Assembly (NCBI GenBank): GCA_039926025.1
Contig: JBDSXV010000219.1
Coordinates: 1 to 21,843 of the forward strand
Reading direction: 5' to 3'
DNA from: Dokdonella_A sp039926025
Lineage (GTDB): Bacteria; Pseudomonadota; Gammaproteobacteria; Xanthomonadales; Rhodanobacteraceae
DNA length: 21,843 nt
Positions 14,488 through 21,843 of this stretch are shown one piece after another; positions within the stretch are counted from its first letter, which is position 1, and the number at the start of each line of letters is the position of its first letter. The notes beneath the pieces were generated by a model that saw nothing but the letters and a program-made list of their open reading frames with translations, searched no databases and had not been told where the DNA came from. Made by a program: the position numbers and the translations under genes.

Positions 14488-17400
14488 ATGCCAATTTCAG
14501 CACGAAGATCCGGTCGCGCGGCGCGAGATGGTCTCGGCGCCAAGGCAGACTTGTCATTTGCCTCTTCCTTGCTTGACGCCGCCGAGCTCGAGGTGCTCGC
14601 CGCACTCGTGCAAAAACAGGCGTTGCTCGAATTGCACGGCGTCGACACGACGCTCCTGTGGACATTGAATTGGCCAAACGCCTGGGCTTGGGTTTTGCCG
14701 AAAACGCTAACCGTTGAGCAATCGGCGCTACTTCAGATTGCTGCAGCCAACCCGCAGTCATCCACCGACCGACGCGATGGCAGCTGCGTCTCTCTTGCAC
14801 AATGTGCTGCCAGCGGAACGGGTCGCGCGATATTGCTGTGCATGTTCGACGATGAGGTCAGCCATGCAGGCCGCGCGCAATGCGAAGCTTTCTTTGCCCT
14901 GGTGCGCCCGTATCTCGTCAGTGCATTGGAGAAGGCCAGTCTGCGCGAGTCGGTTGAGCGAATAGAGAAGTCCGAGAAACTGCAACGGGCACTATTCGCA
15001 ATTGCGGACATGGCAAGTTCGGAATTGGACATGCCCGAAATGCTGCGCGGACTGCACGAGATAGTCAGCAGTTTGATGTATGCCGAAAACTTCTACATCG
15101 CGCTGCACGATCCGGTTGCCGATACGATTCGCTTCATATACTTCGCAGATGCGACCGATGCCGACAAGCCGGCACCGGATGAAAGCTTCCCGATGTCCAG
15201 GTTTGAGCGGGGCCTGACCTGGTACATCATTCGCGATCGCCATTCCCTGATCGGGACGCAACAGCAACTGATTGACCAGGTGTCTGGTCCTCTGCAATTC
15301 ATAGGCACCGACAGCGTGGACTGGCTGGGCGTGCCGATGACTCGCGGCAACGTCGTGCACGGCGCATTGGTGGTGCAAAGTTATATCGAGCGCCCACGCT
15401 ACAGCGCAGATGACCAAGCCGTGTTGACGTTTGTCGGCAGTCATATCCTGACGGCACTGGAACGCAAACAAGCGCGGGAGGAACTGGAGCAGCGCGTAGA
15501 ACAGCGCACGCACGAACTGGCCAAGGCCAATGAAGTGCTGACCACCGAAGTGCATGAACGACAACGCGGCGAGCGACTGCAGGCGGCGCTTTACCAGATC
15601 GCCGCACTGTCCAGTAGCGCGGTAGCCGCCGAGGGTTTTTACGCGCAGATCCATCGAATCATTGCGCAGCTGCTGCCGGTCGAAAATCTCTATATTGCCC
15701 TGCTGTCGGAAGACGGCCTCACCGTGACATTCCCTTACGCGCAGGACGACCGCGATCAAGAATGGTCGCCGCGACCGAAGTCGCGAGGGCTGACCGACTA
15801 TGTGCTGAGGACCGGACATCCACAGATCGTCAATCAGGCACGCATGGCAGAGCTGGCTGCGGCCGGCGAAATTGATCTTGGCGCGGTCGGTACCATCTCG
15901 CGCCTGTGGCTGGGCGTACCCCTCTTGGTAGGCGAACGGCCTGTTGGCGTACTTGCCGCGCAAAGCTACACCGATGAGCACGCCTATTCCGCAGCAGATG
16001 CGGAACTGATGGGCTTCGTCGCCACGCAGCTGGCAAGCAGCCTGCAACGCCGGCACGAAACTGCTGATCGCACGCGCAGCGAACGTCTACAGTCGGCGCT
16101 GTATCAGATTGCGGCCCTGGCCAATTCCGACGAGAGCAGCGATCGCTTTTTTGAACACGTACACGCAAATATTTCCGGATTGGTCAACGCTGACAACTTT
16201 TACATTGCGTTGCTGTCGGAAGACGGCGGTTCGCTGGAGTTTGAGTACTGGGTCGACCAGCATGCGCCTCGTCCGGCTACGCGTCCGCTGGGACGTGGCT
16301 TGAGCGAATACACGCTGCGCAGCGGACACGCAGTATTGATGCAAAGTCAGAGAACCGCTCGCGCGCTGGTGGACGCCGGTGAGATCAGCGCGGAATATCT
16401 GAATTCGCCGACGCAATCATGGTTGGGCGCGCCTCTGATCGGAAGTGAATTTGCGATGGGCGTGGTCGTGGTGCAGAGCTATACGCTCGAACTCAGCTAC
16501 GACCAGCGCGATGCAGAACTCCTGACCTACGTTTCCTACCAACTGGCCAGCAGCATCCAGCGCCGCCGAGCGGCGCAGGCGCTGCGCTTGTCCAACGTCC
16601 GCCTGGAGGAGCGCGTCGCGGAACGCACGTACGAATTGAGCGAGCAGATTTCAGTGCGTCAGCGGATGGAGTTGGCGCTGCAGCAGCGCAATAACGACTT
16701 GGAGGTTCTGAACAGAAAACTCGCCGGCACACAAAGCCAGCTGCTGCAATCAGAAAAGATGGCCTCGGTCGGCCAGCTCGCCGCGGGTGTTGCGCACGAA
16801 ATCAACAATCCCATCGGCTATGTGCGTTCCAACCTGACCAGTCTGACCGGCTATGTGAAAGAAATTCTTTCTGTCCTGCAAGCCTACGAGATACTGGAAA
16901 CGACGCCCTCCAACGCACTGCCGCAATGGGCAAGCGTGCAGTCTCTCAAACAAACGATCCAGCTGGACTACATACGCGAGGACATTCTCAATCTGCTGGC
17001 CGAATCGGTCGAGGGCGTCACCCGTGTCGAGAAGATCGTCAAGGACCTCAAGGATTTCTCTCACGTCGATGAAGCCGAATGGATGGAGGCAGACATCCAC
17101 GACTGCATCGACAGCACGCTTAACGTGGTTTGGCATGAGCTGAAGTACAAGGGCGAATTGGTCAAGGAATATGGCGACCTTCCTCAGGTCCAGTGTCTGC
17201 CCTTCCAGCTCAAGCAAGTGTTCTTGAATCTGCTGGTCAATGCCGGTCATGCTACCGAACGGCGAGGCACCATCACCATCCGCACGGGGCGCGAGCACGA
17301 ATACGTGTGGATCAGCATCGGCGACACCGGTAACGGTATCGATCCGAGCCACATGAATAGAATCTTCGAACCATTTTTCACCACCAAACCTGTCGGCACA

Positions 17401-17541
17401 GGTACAGGTTTGGGCTTGTCCGTGTCGTACAGCATTATCCAAAAACATGCCGGCACCATCGAAGTCGCAAGCGATCTCGGTGAAGGCACAACCTTCACGA
17501 TTCGACTACCGGTTGCCCATGTCGACATCGCGAACGCTTAA
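14488..17541 (+). CDS. Soluble sensor histidine kinase with three GAF domains
   Basis: The product has 1017 residues and no signal peptide or membrane helix, so it is cytoplasmic. After a divergent N-terminal region (1-160, possibly a worn fourth GAF) come three GAF domains at about 165-322, 365-527 and 532-692. They are internal repeats: each begins LQ(R/A/S)AL(F/Y)xIA and contains NFYIAL or NLYIAL, a GRGLT/GRGLS-like turn, W-L-G-(V/A)-P and a QSY strand. Coiled coils with ERVAERTYEL-type sequence link domains 1 to 2 and 3 to the kinase. HisKA carries His770 in VAHEINNPIGYV; the ATPase has NLLVNAGHAT, DTGNGI and FFTTKPVGTGTGLGLS. There is no receiver, so phosphate goes to a separate protein; the divergent DUF1631-receiver gene is the nearest candidate. 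No strong ribosome binding site precedes ATG 14488, so the first ~20 residues are less certain. The GAF ligands are unknown. Confidence 0.96.
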   Translation: MPISARRSGRAARDGLGAKADLSFASSLLDAAELEVLAALVQKQALLELHGVDTTLLWTLNWPNAWAWVLPKTLTVEQSALLQIAAANPQSSTDRRDGSCVSLAQCAASGTGRAILLCMFDDEVSHAGRAQCEAFFALVRPYLVSALEKASLRESVERIEKSEKLQRALFAIADMASSELDMPEMLRGLHEIVSSLMYAENFYIALHDPVADTIRFIYFADATDADKPAPDESFPMSRFERGLTWYIIRDRHSLIGTQQQLIDQVSGPLQFIGTDSVDWLGVPMTRGNVVHGALVVQSYIERPRYSADDQAVLTFVGSHILTALERKQAREELEQRVEQRTHELAKANEVLTTEVHERQRGERLQAALYQIAALSSSAVAAEGFYAQIHRIIAQLLPVENLYIALLSEDGLTVTFPYAQDDRDQEWSPRPKSRGLTDYVLRTGHPQIVNQARMAELAAAGEIDLGAVGTISRLWLGVPLLVGERPVGVLAAQSYTDEHAYSAADAELMGFVATQLASSLQRRHETADRTRSERLQSALYQIAALANSDESSDRFFEHVHANISGLVNADNFYIALLSEDGGSLEFEYWVDQHAPRPATRPLGRGLSEYTLRSGHAVLMQSQRTARALVDAGEISAEYLNSPTQSWLGAPLIGSEFAMGVVVVQSYTLELSYDQRDAELLTYVSYQLASSIQRRRAAQALRLSNVRLEERVAERTYELSEQISVRQRMELALQQRNNDLEVLNRKLAGTQSQLLQSEKMASVGQLAAGVAHEINNPIGYVRSNLTSLTGYVKEILSVLQAYEILETTPSNALPQWASVQSLKQTIQLDYIREDILNLLAESVEGVTRVEKIVKDLKDFSHVDEAEWMEADIHDCIDSTLNVVWHELKYKGELVKEYGDLPQVQCLPFQLKQVFLNLLVNAGHATERRGTITIRTGREHEYVWISIGDTGNGIDPSHMNRIFEPFFTTKPVGTGTGLGLSVSYSIIQKHAGTIEVASDLGEGTTFTIRLPVAHVDIANA

Positions 17542-17704
17542 GATTCCAGCCAATTGCAAGCTGTATTATCCAGAATACGCGCAGGTCAAACACCAATGCA
17601 TGGCCGGATAGCAGCGCGTGCCGATCAATGGATGACCTCTACTGCGGTGACGCAGCTCGCTTGACTGATTCGAGGCATTCATCGAACGCCTGTTCCAAAT
17701 CACA

Positions 17705-18244
17705 TCAGTCGGCGCCATCATCTTCGTCAATAGTGATGCCGCCGTTCTCGGCAAAGTCGATATGCGTGATACCGGGGCAATCTTCTTCCAAGCGTTGCAG
17801 ATGCCTGTCCGGATTTGCTCGGATATGCCCTGCCGCCGGTCTAACCGCCCGCTGGCCGGAGCCTCCGAGAATAGTGGCCACCGCACGATGCAATACCTCT
17901 TCGTCCCACGGTTTCTCGATAAATCGCGTCAAATGAGCTTCATTGACGGCCGAAATGATCGCCTCACGATCGGCGTACCCGGAGATGATGATGCGTGGAG
18001 CCATCGGTTGAATCACCATCAAGCGTGTGAGGAACTCGACGCCGCTCATCGATGGCATACGATAGTCACTCATCACGAGATCGAAATCCTGCTCTTCGCA
18101 ACGCTCAATGGCCGCTTCGGGAGACGTGAATGTCTCAACTCTTAGCGCCTCTCCGTCAAGCAGGGAGACGTCGATCCTCGCAAGACAGCGGCGAAGTGCA
18201 GTGAGAATATTCGGCTCATCATCGACCAAGAGAATGCGATACAT
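17705..18244 (-). CDS. Single-receiver response regulator with short conserved-looking tail
   Basis: The product has 179 residues from ATG 18244; a longer frame upstream overlaps the kinase gene and is rejected. It starts directly with the receiver (MYRILLVDDEPNILTAL), phosphoacceptor Asp60 in LVMSDYRMPSMSGVEFL, IIISGYAD and FIEKPWDEEVL. After the receiver (about 1-125) comes a 50-residue tail without any DNA-binding or enzyme domain, ending GITHIDFAENGGITIDEDDGAD, an acidic beta-like segment. It starts 13 nt after the PAS kinase stop codon, so the two are an operon and almost certainly partners. It may act by protein-protein contact or as a phosphate shuttle. It is convergent with the GAF kinase gene across 163 bp in which I see no clear terminator. 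Confidence 0.93.
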   Translation of the reverse strand: MYRILLVDDEPNILTALRRCLARIDVSLLDGEALRVETFTSPEAAIERCEEQDFDLVMSDYRMPSMSGVEFLTRLMVIQPMAPRIIISGYADREAIISAVNEAHLTRFIEKPWDEEVLHRAVATILGGSGQRAVRPAAGHIRANPDRHLQRLEEDCPGITHIDFAENGGITIDEDDGAD

Positions 18245-18257
18245 AAAGGTTCCAGTA

Positions 18258-19574
18258 TTAGATGAGCCCGCTTGGCTGCTCAGTGGGCAGCTCAATGCGA
18301 AACAGAGTGCCTTGCCCGGGGACACTCGTGACTTCAATTGTGCCGTGATGCTTCGCCACAATCCCGTAAGAAATTGCCAGCCCCAAGCCGGTCCCGCTTC
18401 CCACGGGTTTGGTCGTAAAGAACGGTTCGAAAATGCGTGGGAGCACGTCTTCGGGAATGCCCTCCCCATCGTCAGCAATTGCGATCCAGATCTTGCCGTT
18501 TGAGCATCCGGTGCTCACCGTGATCAAACCCCGCTCCTTGATCGCATGACCTGCATTCAGCAGGATGTTCAGAAAAACCTGATTGAGTTCCGACGGCAAA
18601 CATTCGACTAGCGGCAGGTCACCAAACGTCTTTATGACTTCCGACTTGTATTTGAGCTCGTTCCACGCGATGTTCAACGTGGAATCGAGCCCTTTGTGTA
18701 TGTCCGCCTTCACCCAGTCCTCTTTGTGACTTCCGCGCGAGAACTCCTTCAGATCTTGAACGATTTTGCATACCCGATCGATTCCCTCGCGTGATTCTGT
18801 GAGTAGCTGACCAACATCCGTTGCCAGAAAATCAAGATCGAAGCGCCGACGAGCCTCCTCTAGCGCGGACACCGCAGCAGGATCACCCGACCGAACGATT
18901 GCATCCGAACAAATTTCAACGATCGTCAGGAAATTGGCGACATACTGTTGCAGGGTGCTCAAATTTGAATTGATGTAACCGATAGGATTGTTTATCTCAT
19001 GAGCAACACCGGCCGCAAGCTGGCCTATGGACGCGAGCTTTTCTGACTGGACGGCCTGCTCCTGAACACCCTTGATCTTGGCGTAGGTGATTTCAAGCTC
19101 GGCGTTTCTGGCATGTAGTTCGGCTTCACGCGTGTAGTCATCCGTGGTATCGCGAACGTACAAGCCACAGGGCCACGTGTGCCCACGTCCAAGCATGGAA
19201 AGCTGAACCAATAGATTAGCCCGGCTGCCAGGGGTGACATTCAAGACAACTTCACCCATCCAGTCGCCGCTCTTCAAGCATGCGTGCATCGCTTCCGCAG
19301 GCAACAAATCCGGATGCCAATCATGGACAAAGTCCAATATCCGATCTTTGTCCTGTGCATTGACGATCTTGGCCAAGGCGACTGCGGCACGATTCGCATA
19401 CAACACCCGCTGTTGCCGATCGAACAGGAGCGTCGCGGTTGCAGATGCATCAACAAACCTCACCAAATTGGAGGCGATTTCATCAGACACGCTTGAGCTT
19501 TCAGGGCGCGAGGGCTGGTCCAGGGACACTGGTGTCTGCGTAGGCATCAAATCAGGCCCGTGCTTTTCATTCAT
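18258..19574 (-). CDS. Cytoplasmic PAS-domain sensor histidine kinase
   Basis: I start at ATG 19574 (438 residues, MNEKHGPDLMPTQTP); the frame remains open to a GTG at 19703 but those 43 residues look non-coding, and a start at ATG 19547 is also possible. A PAS domain spans about residues 30-140 (FVDASATATLLFDRQQRVLY, ANRAAVALAKIV, and later CGLYVRDTTDDYTR). A short coiled coil leads into HisKA with His192 in VAHEINNPIGYI, then the ATPase with NILLNAGHAI, DDGEGIPEDV and FFTTKPVGSGTGLGLA. No membrane segment or receiver is present. It is followed after 13 nt by the tailed receiver gene at 17705-18244. The kinase half is a third, more distant paralogue of those at 7203-10442 and 14488-17541. 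The PAS ligand or cofactor cannot be told from sequence. Confidence 0.93.
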   Translation of the reverse strand: MNEKHGPDLMPTQTPVSLDQPSRPESSSVSDEIASNLVRFVDASATATLLFDRQQRVLYANRAAVALAKIVNAQDKDRILDFVHDWHPDLLPAEAMHACLKSGDWMGEVVLNVTPGSRANLLVQLSMLGRGHTWPCGLYVRDTTDDYTREAELHARNAELEITYAKIKGVQEQAVQSEKLASIGQLAAGVAHEINNPIGYINSNLSTLQQYVANFLTIVEICSDAIVRSGDPAAVSALEEARRRFDLDFLATDVGQLLTESREGIDRVCKIVQDLKEFSRGSHKEDWVKADIHKGLDSTLNIAWNELKYKSEVIKTFGDLPLVECLPSELNQVFLNILLNAGHAIKERGLITVSTGCSNGKIWIAIADDGEGIPEDVLPRIFEPFFTTKPVGSGTGLGLAISYGIVAKHHGTIEVTSVPGQGTLFRIELPTEQPSGLI

Positions 19575-19590
19575 GAGCCTGGCGTAGGCA

Positions 19591-19710
19591 CTACACCCGG
19601 CGGCGCGTTCGATAGCGGAGACACAGGGTATTCTGTTGGCATAGATAGGGCCAAATGAATTGTCTTGACGGATACCCCAGCAAGGAAAGGAAGCGTGCCC
19701 CACGCCGCAT
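19591..19710 (-). CDS. Possible 39-codon leader ORF before the PAS kinase
   Basis: On the minus strand ATG 19710 is preceded by GGAGGGGCAGGA, a much stronger ribosome binding site than that of the kinase itself. The frame encodes 39 residues (MRRGARFLSLLGYPSRQ..., ending RYRTRRRV) and stops 16 nt before the kinase ATG. This arrangement would suit a translated leader or translational coupling. The peptide resembles nothing I know and the frame may be chance. Confidence 0.22.
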   Translation of the reverse strand: MRRGARFLSLLGYPSRQFIWPYLCQQNTLCLRYRTRRRV

Positions 19711-19790
19711 GCTGTCCTGCCCCTCCAGCGTGACTACGATGCAGGAAGATCGTAGAAGCAATCGGCCTGGCAGACAATCCGTATCATTAC

Positions 19791-20456
19791 CTACCGATCT
19801 GCCTGCTGTACCCCAAATCCACGATGTACTTCTTCTTGTGCCGCCATGCACATGCGAACCAAATCAGCCACAGTCGATGCTGCCATTTTTTTCATGAGAT
19901 GCCCCCGGTGGATCTCGACCGTGCGATGACTGCTACCCAACGCGCGCGCGATTTCCTTGCTGGTCTTACCGGCAACTACCAGTTGCAGTACCTCATTTTC
20001 GCGAGCGGTAAGCGAAGTCAGCAGCAACGAAATTTCGTTCCTTGCCAACGCCTCCTGCCGTCGTTGATGATTTCCGTCGATCGCACGACGTACGCGGAGT
20101 AGCAGGTCGCTATTGTCGAAGGGCTTTTCGACGAAATCGACAGCCCCCTGGCGCATTGCCTCCACCGCAATTGGAACTTCCGCAAGTCCGGTGAGAAAAA
20201 TGATGGGGAGCCGCACCTGGCGTTGTTTGAGGGCAGCTTGCACTTCCAGGCCTGTCATTCCGGGCATCAGCACATCCAGAATGAGACATCCAGGGCGATC
20301 AAATTTGGCGTCTGCCAGCAGGTTCGCGCCGCCCTCAAAGATCTCGACCTCAAACTTCGCCGAAATCAGCAGCCTGCGAATGGCTGCGAGCATGGAAGGA
20401 TCGTCGTCAACGACAAGCACGACTTCTTGCTGCGGCGTGTGCTGGAGGGAATGCAT
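19791..20456 (-). CDS. FixJ/NarL-family response regulator (receiver plus LuxR-type HTH)
   Basis: The product has 221 residues from ATG 20456; the frame to 20603 is longer but non-coding in character. The receiver (about 10-130) shows VVDDDPSML, phosphoacceptor Asp61 in LILDVLMPGMTGLE, FLTG and FVEKPF. After a linker, residues about 147-205 are a LuxR-type helix-turn-helix: LTARENEVLQLVVAGKTSKE, IARALGSSHRTVEIHRGHLM. The whole protein fits the FixJ/TodT/StyR group, transcription factors activated by phosphorylation and dimerisation. No dedicated kinase gene overlaps it; the PAS kinase lies 216 nt downstream on the same strand. As the only two-component DNA-binding protein in the signalling island, it is the first candidate to bind the CGTA-N4-TACG element, but nothing in the sequence proves this. 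A good -10 box lies 9 nt before the ATG with no ribosome binding site, suggesting a leaderless or very short-leader mRNA. Confidence 0.94.
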   Translation of the reverse strand: MHSLQHTPQQEVVLVVDDDPSMLAAIRRLLISAKFEVEIFEGGANLLADAKFDRPGCLILDVLMPGMTGLEVQAALKQRQVRLPIIFLTGLAEVPIAVEAMRQGAVDFVEKPFDNSDLLLRVRRAIDGNHQRRQEALARNEISLLLTSLTARENEVLQLVVAGKTSKEIARALGSSHRTVEIHRGHLMKKMAASTVADLVRMCMAAQEEVHRGFGVQQADR

Positions 20457-20465
20457 TTCAGCGCT

Positions 20466-20471
20466 ACTATA
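20466..20471 (-). promoter_or_regulatory. Possible -10 box (TATAGT) of the FixJ-type regulator
   Basis: TATAGT on the minus strand ends 9 nt before ATG 20456. A start site 6-8 nt after it would leave a leader of only about 1-3 nt. The -35 region at the usual distance (GTTACC/GGTTAC) is a weak match. Confidence 0.3.
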
Positions 20472-20737
20472 CGCCACAAAACTGACTGGGTAACCGGACC
20501 TCGGACTGCAAGAAGCCCATGCTCCCAATGCTCTCCGTGGGTCGCGCGAGAGATGATGGTCACCGAGGACAATTGGATCCGCTTGGCCGGAAGTGCTTCG
20601 CAATCACTCGCTGCAAGCGCGCGGGAAAAGTTTTTGAGGCGTAGCAGGTCGCGTCATGGACGAAACTCGCGGTCGCGGGGGCCGGGGCGTGGGAAGAGCA
20701 GCCAAGCTGCGGCAAGCACACAGCAGCGAGCGCTCGC

Positions 20738-21843
20738 TCAATGCTTCGCTTTGGTCGGAAACCGCTGAAAGGCGTCGCGCACGTGTTCGCGCAGCTGATC
20801 GTCATCCCATGGCTTGGTGAGAAACTTGGATACCGCGCCGCGATTGACCGACTCGGTCACGACTTGTAGATCCGTATAGCCCGACAAAATCATGCGAATC
20901 GTGTCCGGGTACATCTGCCTGACCGTTTCGAGAAACTCCGTGCCGGACATTTGCGGCATGCGCTGATCGGAAATGATCACCTGGACCGGATTGATCGCCA
21001 GCATTTCCAGCGCTTCCGGTCCACCGGCGGCGACAAGTATCTTATAACCATCGCGCCGCAGCATCCGGCACAGCGCCGCGCTGATGTGAGGCTCATCGTC
21101 AACCAACAGCAGCGTTCGTTCATCGTCTGGCGCAGGCAACGGCAGCTGCATGCGTCTGGAGCTGCGCAGGTGGGATGCGAACTCATGTGCAGCGACAGGA
21201 GGACTGAAGAGGTACCCTTGAAACTGGTCGCAGCCGCGAGCCCGAAGGTAGTTGAACTGGCCGAGCGTCTCGACACCTTCGGCAACCACCTTCAAATGCA
21301 GACTGTTTGCCATCGCAATGATCGCGGTAGCAATGGCGGCATCCCCGGCATTGCGCGTGATGTCTGTTATGAAGCTACGGTCGATCTTGACCGAATCGAA
21401 AGCGAATCGCTTGAGGTATGCCGGCGATGAATAACCCGTTCCGAAATCGTCCAATGCCAGTCCACAACCCAGCTTGCGCAAGCCTTGAAGCACGCCTGCT
21501 GCCTCGGCCGCGTCATTCATCAAGGCGCTTTCGGTGAGTTCAATGTCGAGCAGCTTGCTGCTGATGGCATGTTTGCTCAACGCCGCCCGCACCGTATTGA
21601 GAAAGTGCGTTCCGCCCAACTGTGTCGACGAAACGTTTACGGCAATCGGAACCACCCGACACCCCGAGGCGATCCACATCGCCTGCTGCGCGCAAACGGT
21701 ATCGATGACCCATGCGCCGATCGGAAGGATGAGGCCTGTTTCCTCCGCGAGTTCGATGAACGCCGTAGGAGGGAGCAACCCCTTGTCCGGATGCTGCCAG
21801 CGAATCAGCGACTCGGCGCCAACGATCTCGCCGCTGATCATGT
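20738..21843 (-). CDS. EAL-domain cyclic-di-GMP phosphodiesterase fused to C-terminal receiver, truncated by window edge
   Basis: The gene enters from the right edge: the visible frame begins inside the EAL domain, so the ATG at 21841 is internal and the true start is outside. The EAL signature is ESL (GAESLIRW, Glu codon 21814-21812). Other key elements are present: NVSSTQ, IELTES, DDFGTGYSS, VKIDRSF, AEGVET and QGYLFSPP, so hydrolysis of cyclic di-GMP to pGpG is likely. After a short linker comes a complete receiver at about 20765-21120: LLVDDEPHI, phosphoacceptor Asp (codon 20968-20966) in IISDQRMP, LSGYTD and FLTKPWDDD. A receiver at the C-terminus of an EAL protein is the reverse of the usual order. 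This receiver closely resembles the one in the DUF1631 fusion, which suggests both are read by the same kinase type. The upstream part may hold PAS, GAF or a GGDEF domain. Confidence 0.93.
   Translation of the reverse strand, partial: MISGEIVGAESLIRWQHPDKGLLPPTAFIELAEETGLILPIGAWVIDTVCAQQAMWIASGCRVVPIAVNVSSTQLGGTHFLNTVRAALSKHAISSKLLDIELTESALMNDAAEAAGVLQGLRKLGCGLALDDFGTGYSSPAYLKRFAFDSVKIDRSFITDITRNAGDAAIATAIIAMANSLHLKVVAEGVETLGQFNYLRARGCDQFQGYLFSPPVAAHEFASHLRSSRRMQLPLPAPDDERTLLLVDDEPHISAALCRMLRRDGYKILVAAGGPEALEMLAINPVQVIISDQRMPQMSGTEFLETVRQMYPDTIRMILSGYTDLQVVTESVNRGAVSKFLTKPWDDDQLREHVRDAFQRFPTKAKH

Noticed and set aside
14992..16056. 354-codon open frame on the minus strand, opposite the GAF kinase
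   Set aside because: It lies wholly antisense to three GAF domains with clear protein homology, has the His/Arg/Gln-rich look of shadow frames, and no ribosome binding site.
18245..18478. N-terminal extension of the single-receiver regulator
   Set aside because: It would overlap the end of the PAS kinase in another frame; the receiver begins exactly at ATG 18244 with its conserved first strand.
20457..20603. 49-residue N-terminal extension of the FixJ-type regulator
   Set aside because: Receivers of this family begin a few residues before VVLVVDDD; the extension has no family resemblance and covers the likely -10 box.
1..21843. Mobile elements, CRISPR arrays, tRNA or rRNA genes
   Set aside because: I saw no transposase or integrase motif, no regularly spaced direct repeats, and no tRNA-like TTCGAATC arm context; the internal repeats found are protein-domain repeats (GAF, propeller, HAF).

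Overview
The window looks like chromosomal DNA of a GC-rich gammaproteobacterium, most likely a xanthomonad relative (Rhodanobacteraceae such as Dokdonella or an allied genus). The assignment rests on the secreted HAF-repeat protein ending in IFENGFE, a C-terminal ending I associate from memory with secreted proteins of that group, on the DUF1631 family, and on the style of the sensor kinases. It is an inference, not a database result. I see no rRNA, tRNA, transposase, CRISPR array or phage gene.

Left part (1-7000), envelope and secreted proteins plus a membrane regulator. A truncated secreted protein with a jelly-roll-like start runs off the left edge on the minus strand. It is followed by a DUF3833-like exported protein (minus). 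A CadC/OmpR-type one-component regulator with a TPR-rich periplasmic half (1707-4040) and a secreted HAF-repeat protein (4155-5810) read rightwards. A strong two-way terminator at about 5815-5857 separates these from two small minus-strand genes of unknown function, one of them exported.

Right part (7000-21843), a dense signalling island. It holds three histidine kinases whose catalytic halves are clearly paralogous while their sensors differ: a periplasmic two-propeller plus Y_Y_Y sensor (7203-10442), a soluble kinase with three GAF domains (14488-17541), and a soluble PAS kinase (18258-19574). Interleaved are four proteins with receiver domains: a DUF1631-receiver fusion (10928-13873), a single receiver with a short tail (17705-18244), a FixJ/NarL-type DNA-binding regulator (19791-20456), and an EAL-receiver fusion that leaves the window on the right (20738-21843). 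The GAF kinase and the DUF1631-receiver protein are divergent; the PAS kinase and the tailed receiver are an operon with a 13-nt gap.

Working model (inference): several sensors with one shared kinase chassis feed receiver-tagged outputs, of which one degrades cyclic di-GMP, one is the uncharacterised DUF1631 protein and one binds DNA. A short inverted-repeat DNA element (CGTA-N4-TACG type) occurs three times, always in the intergenic regions between divergent genes of this island, and may be the binding site of a shared regulator. The most novel items are the DUF1631-receiver fusion, the shared element, and the paralogous kinase set with matched receivers.
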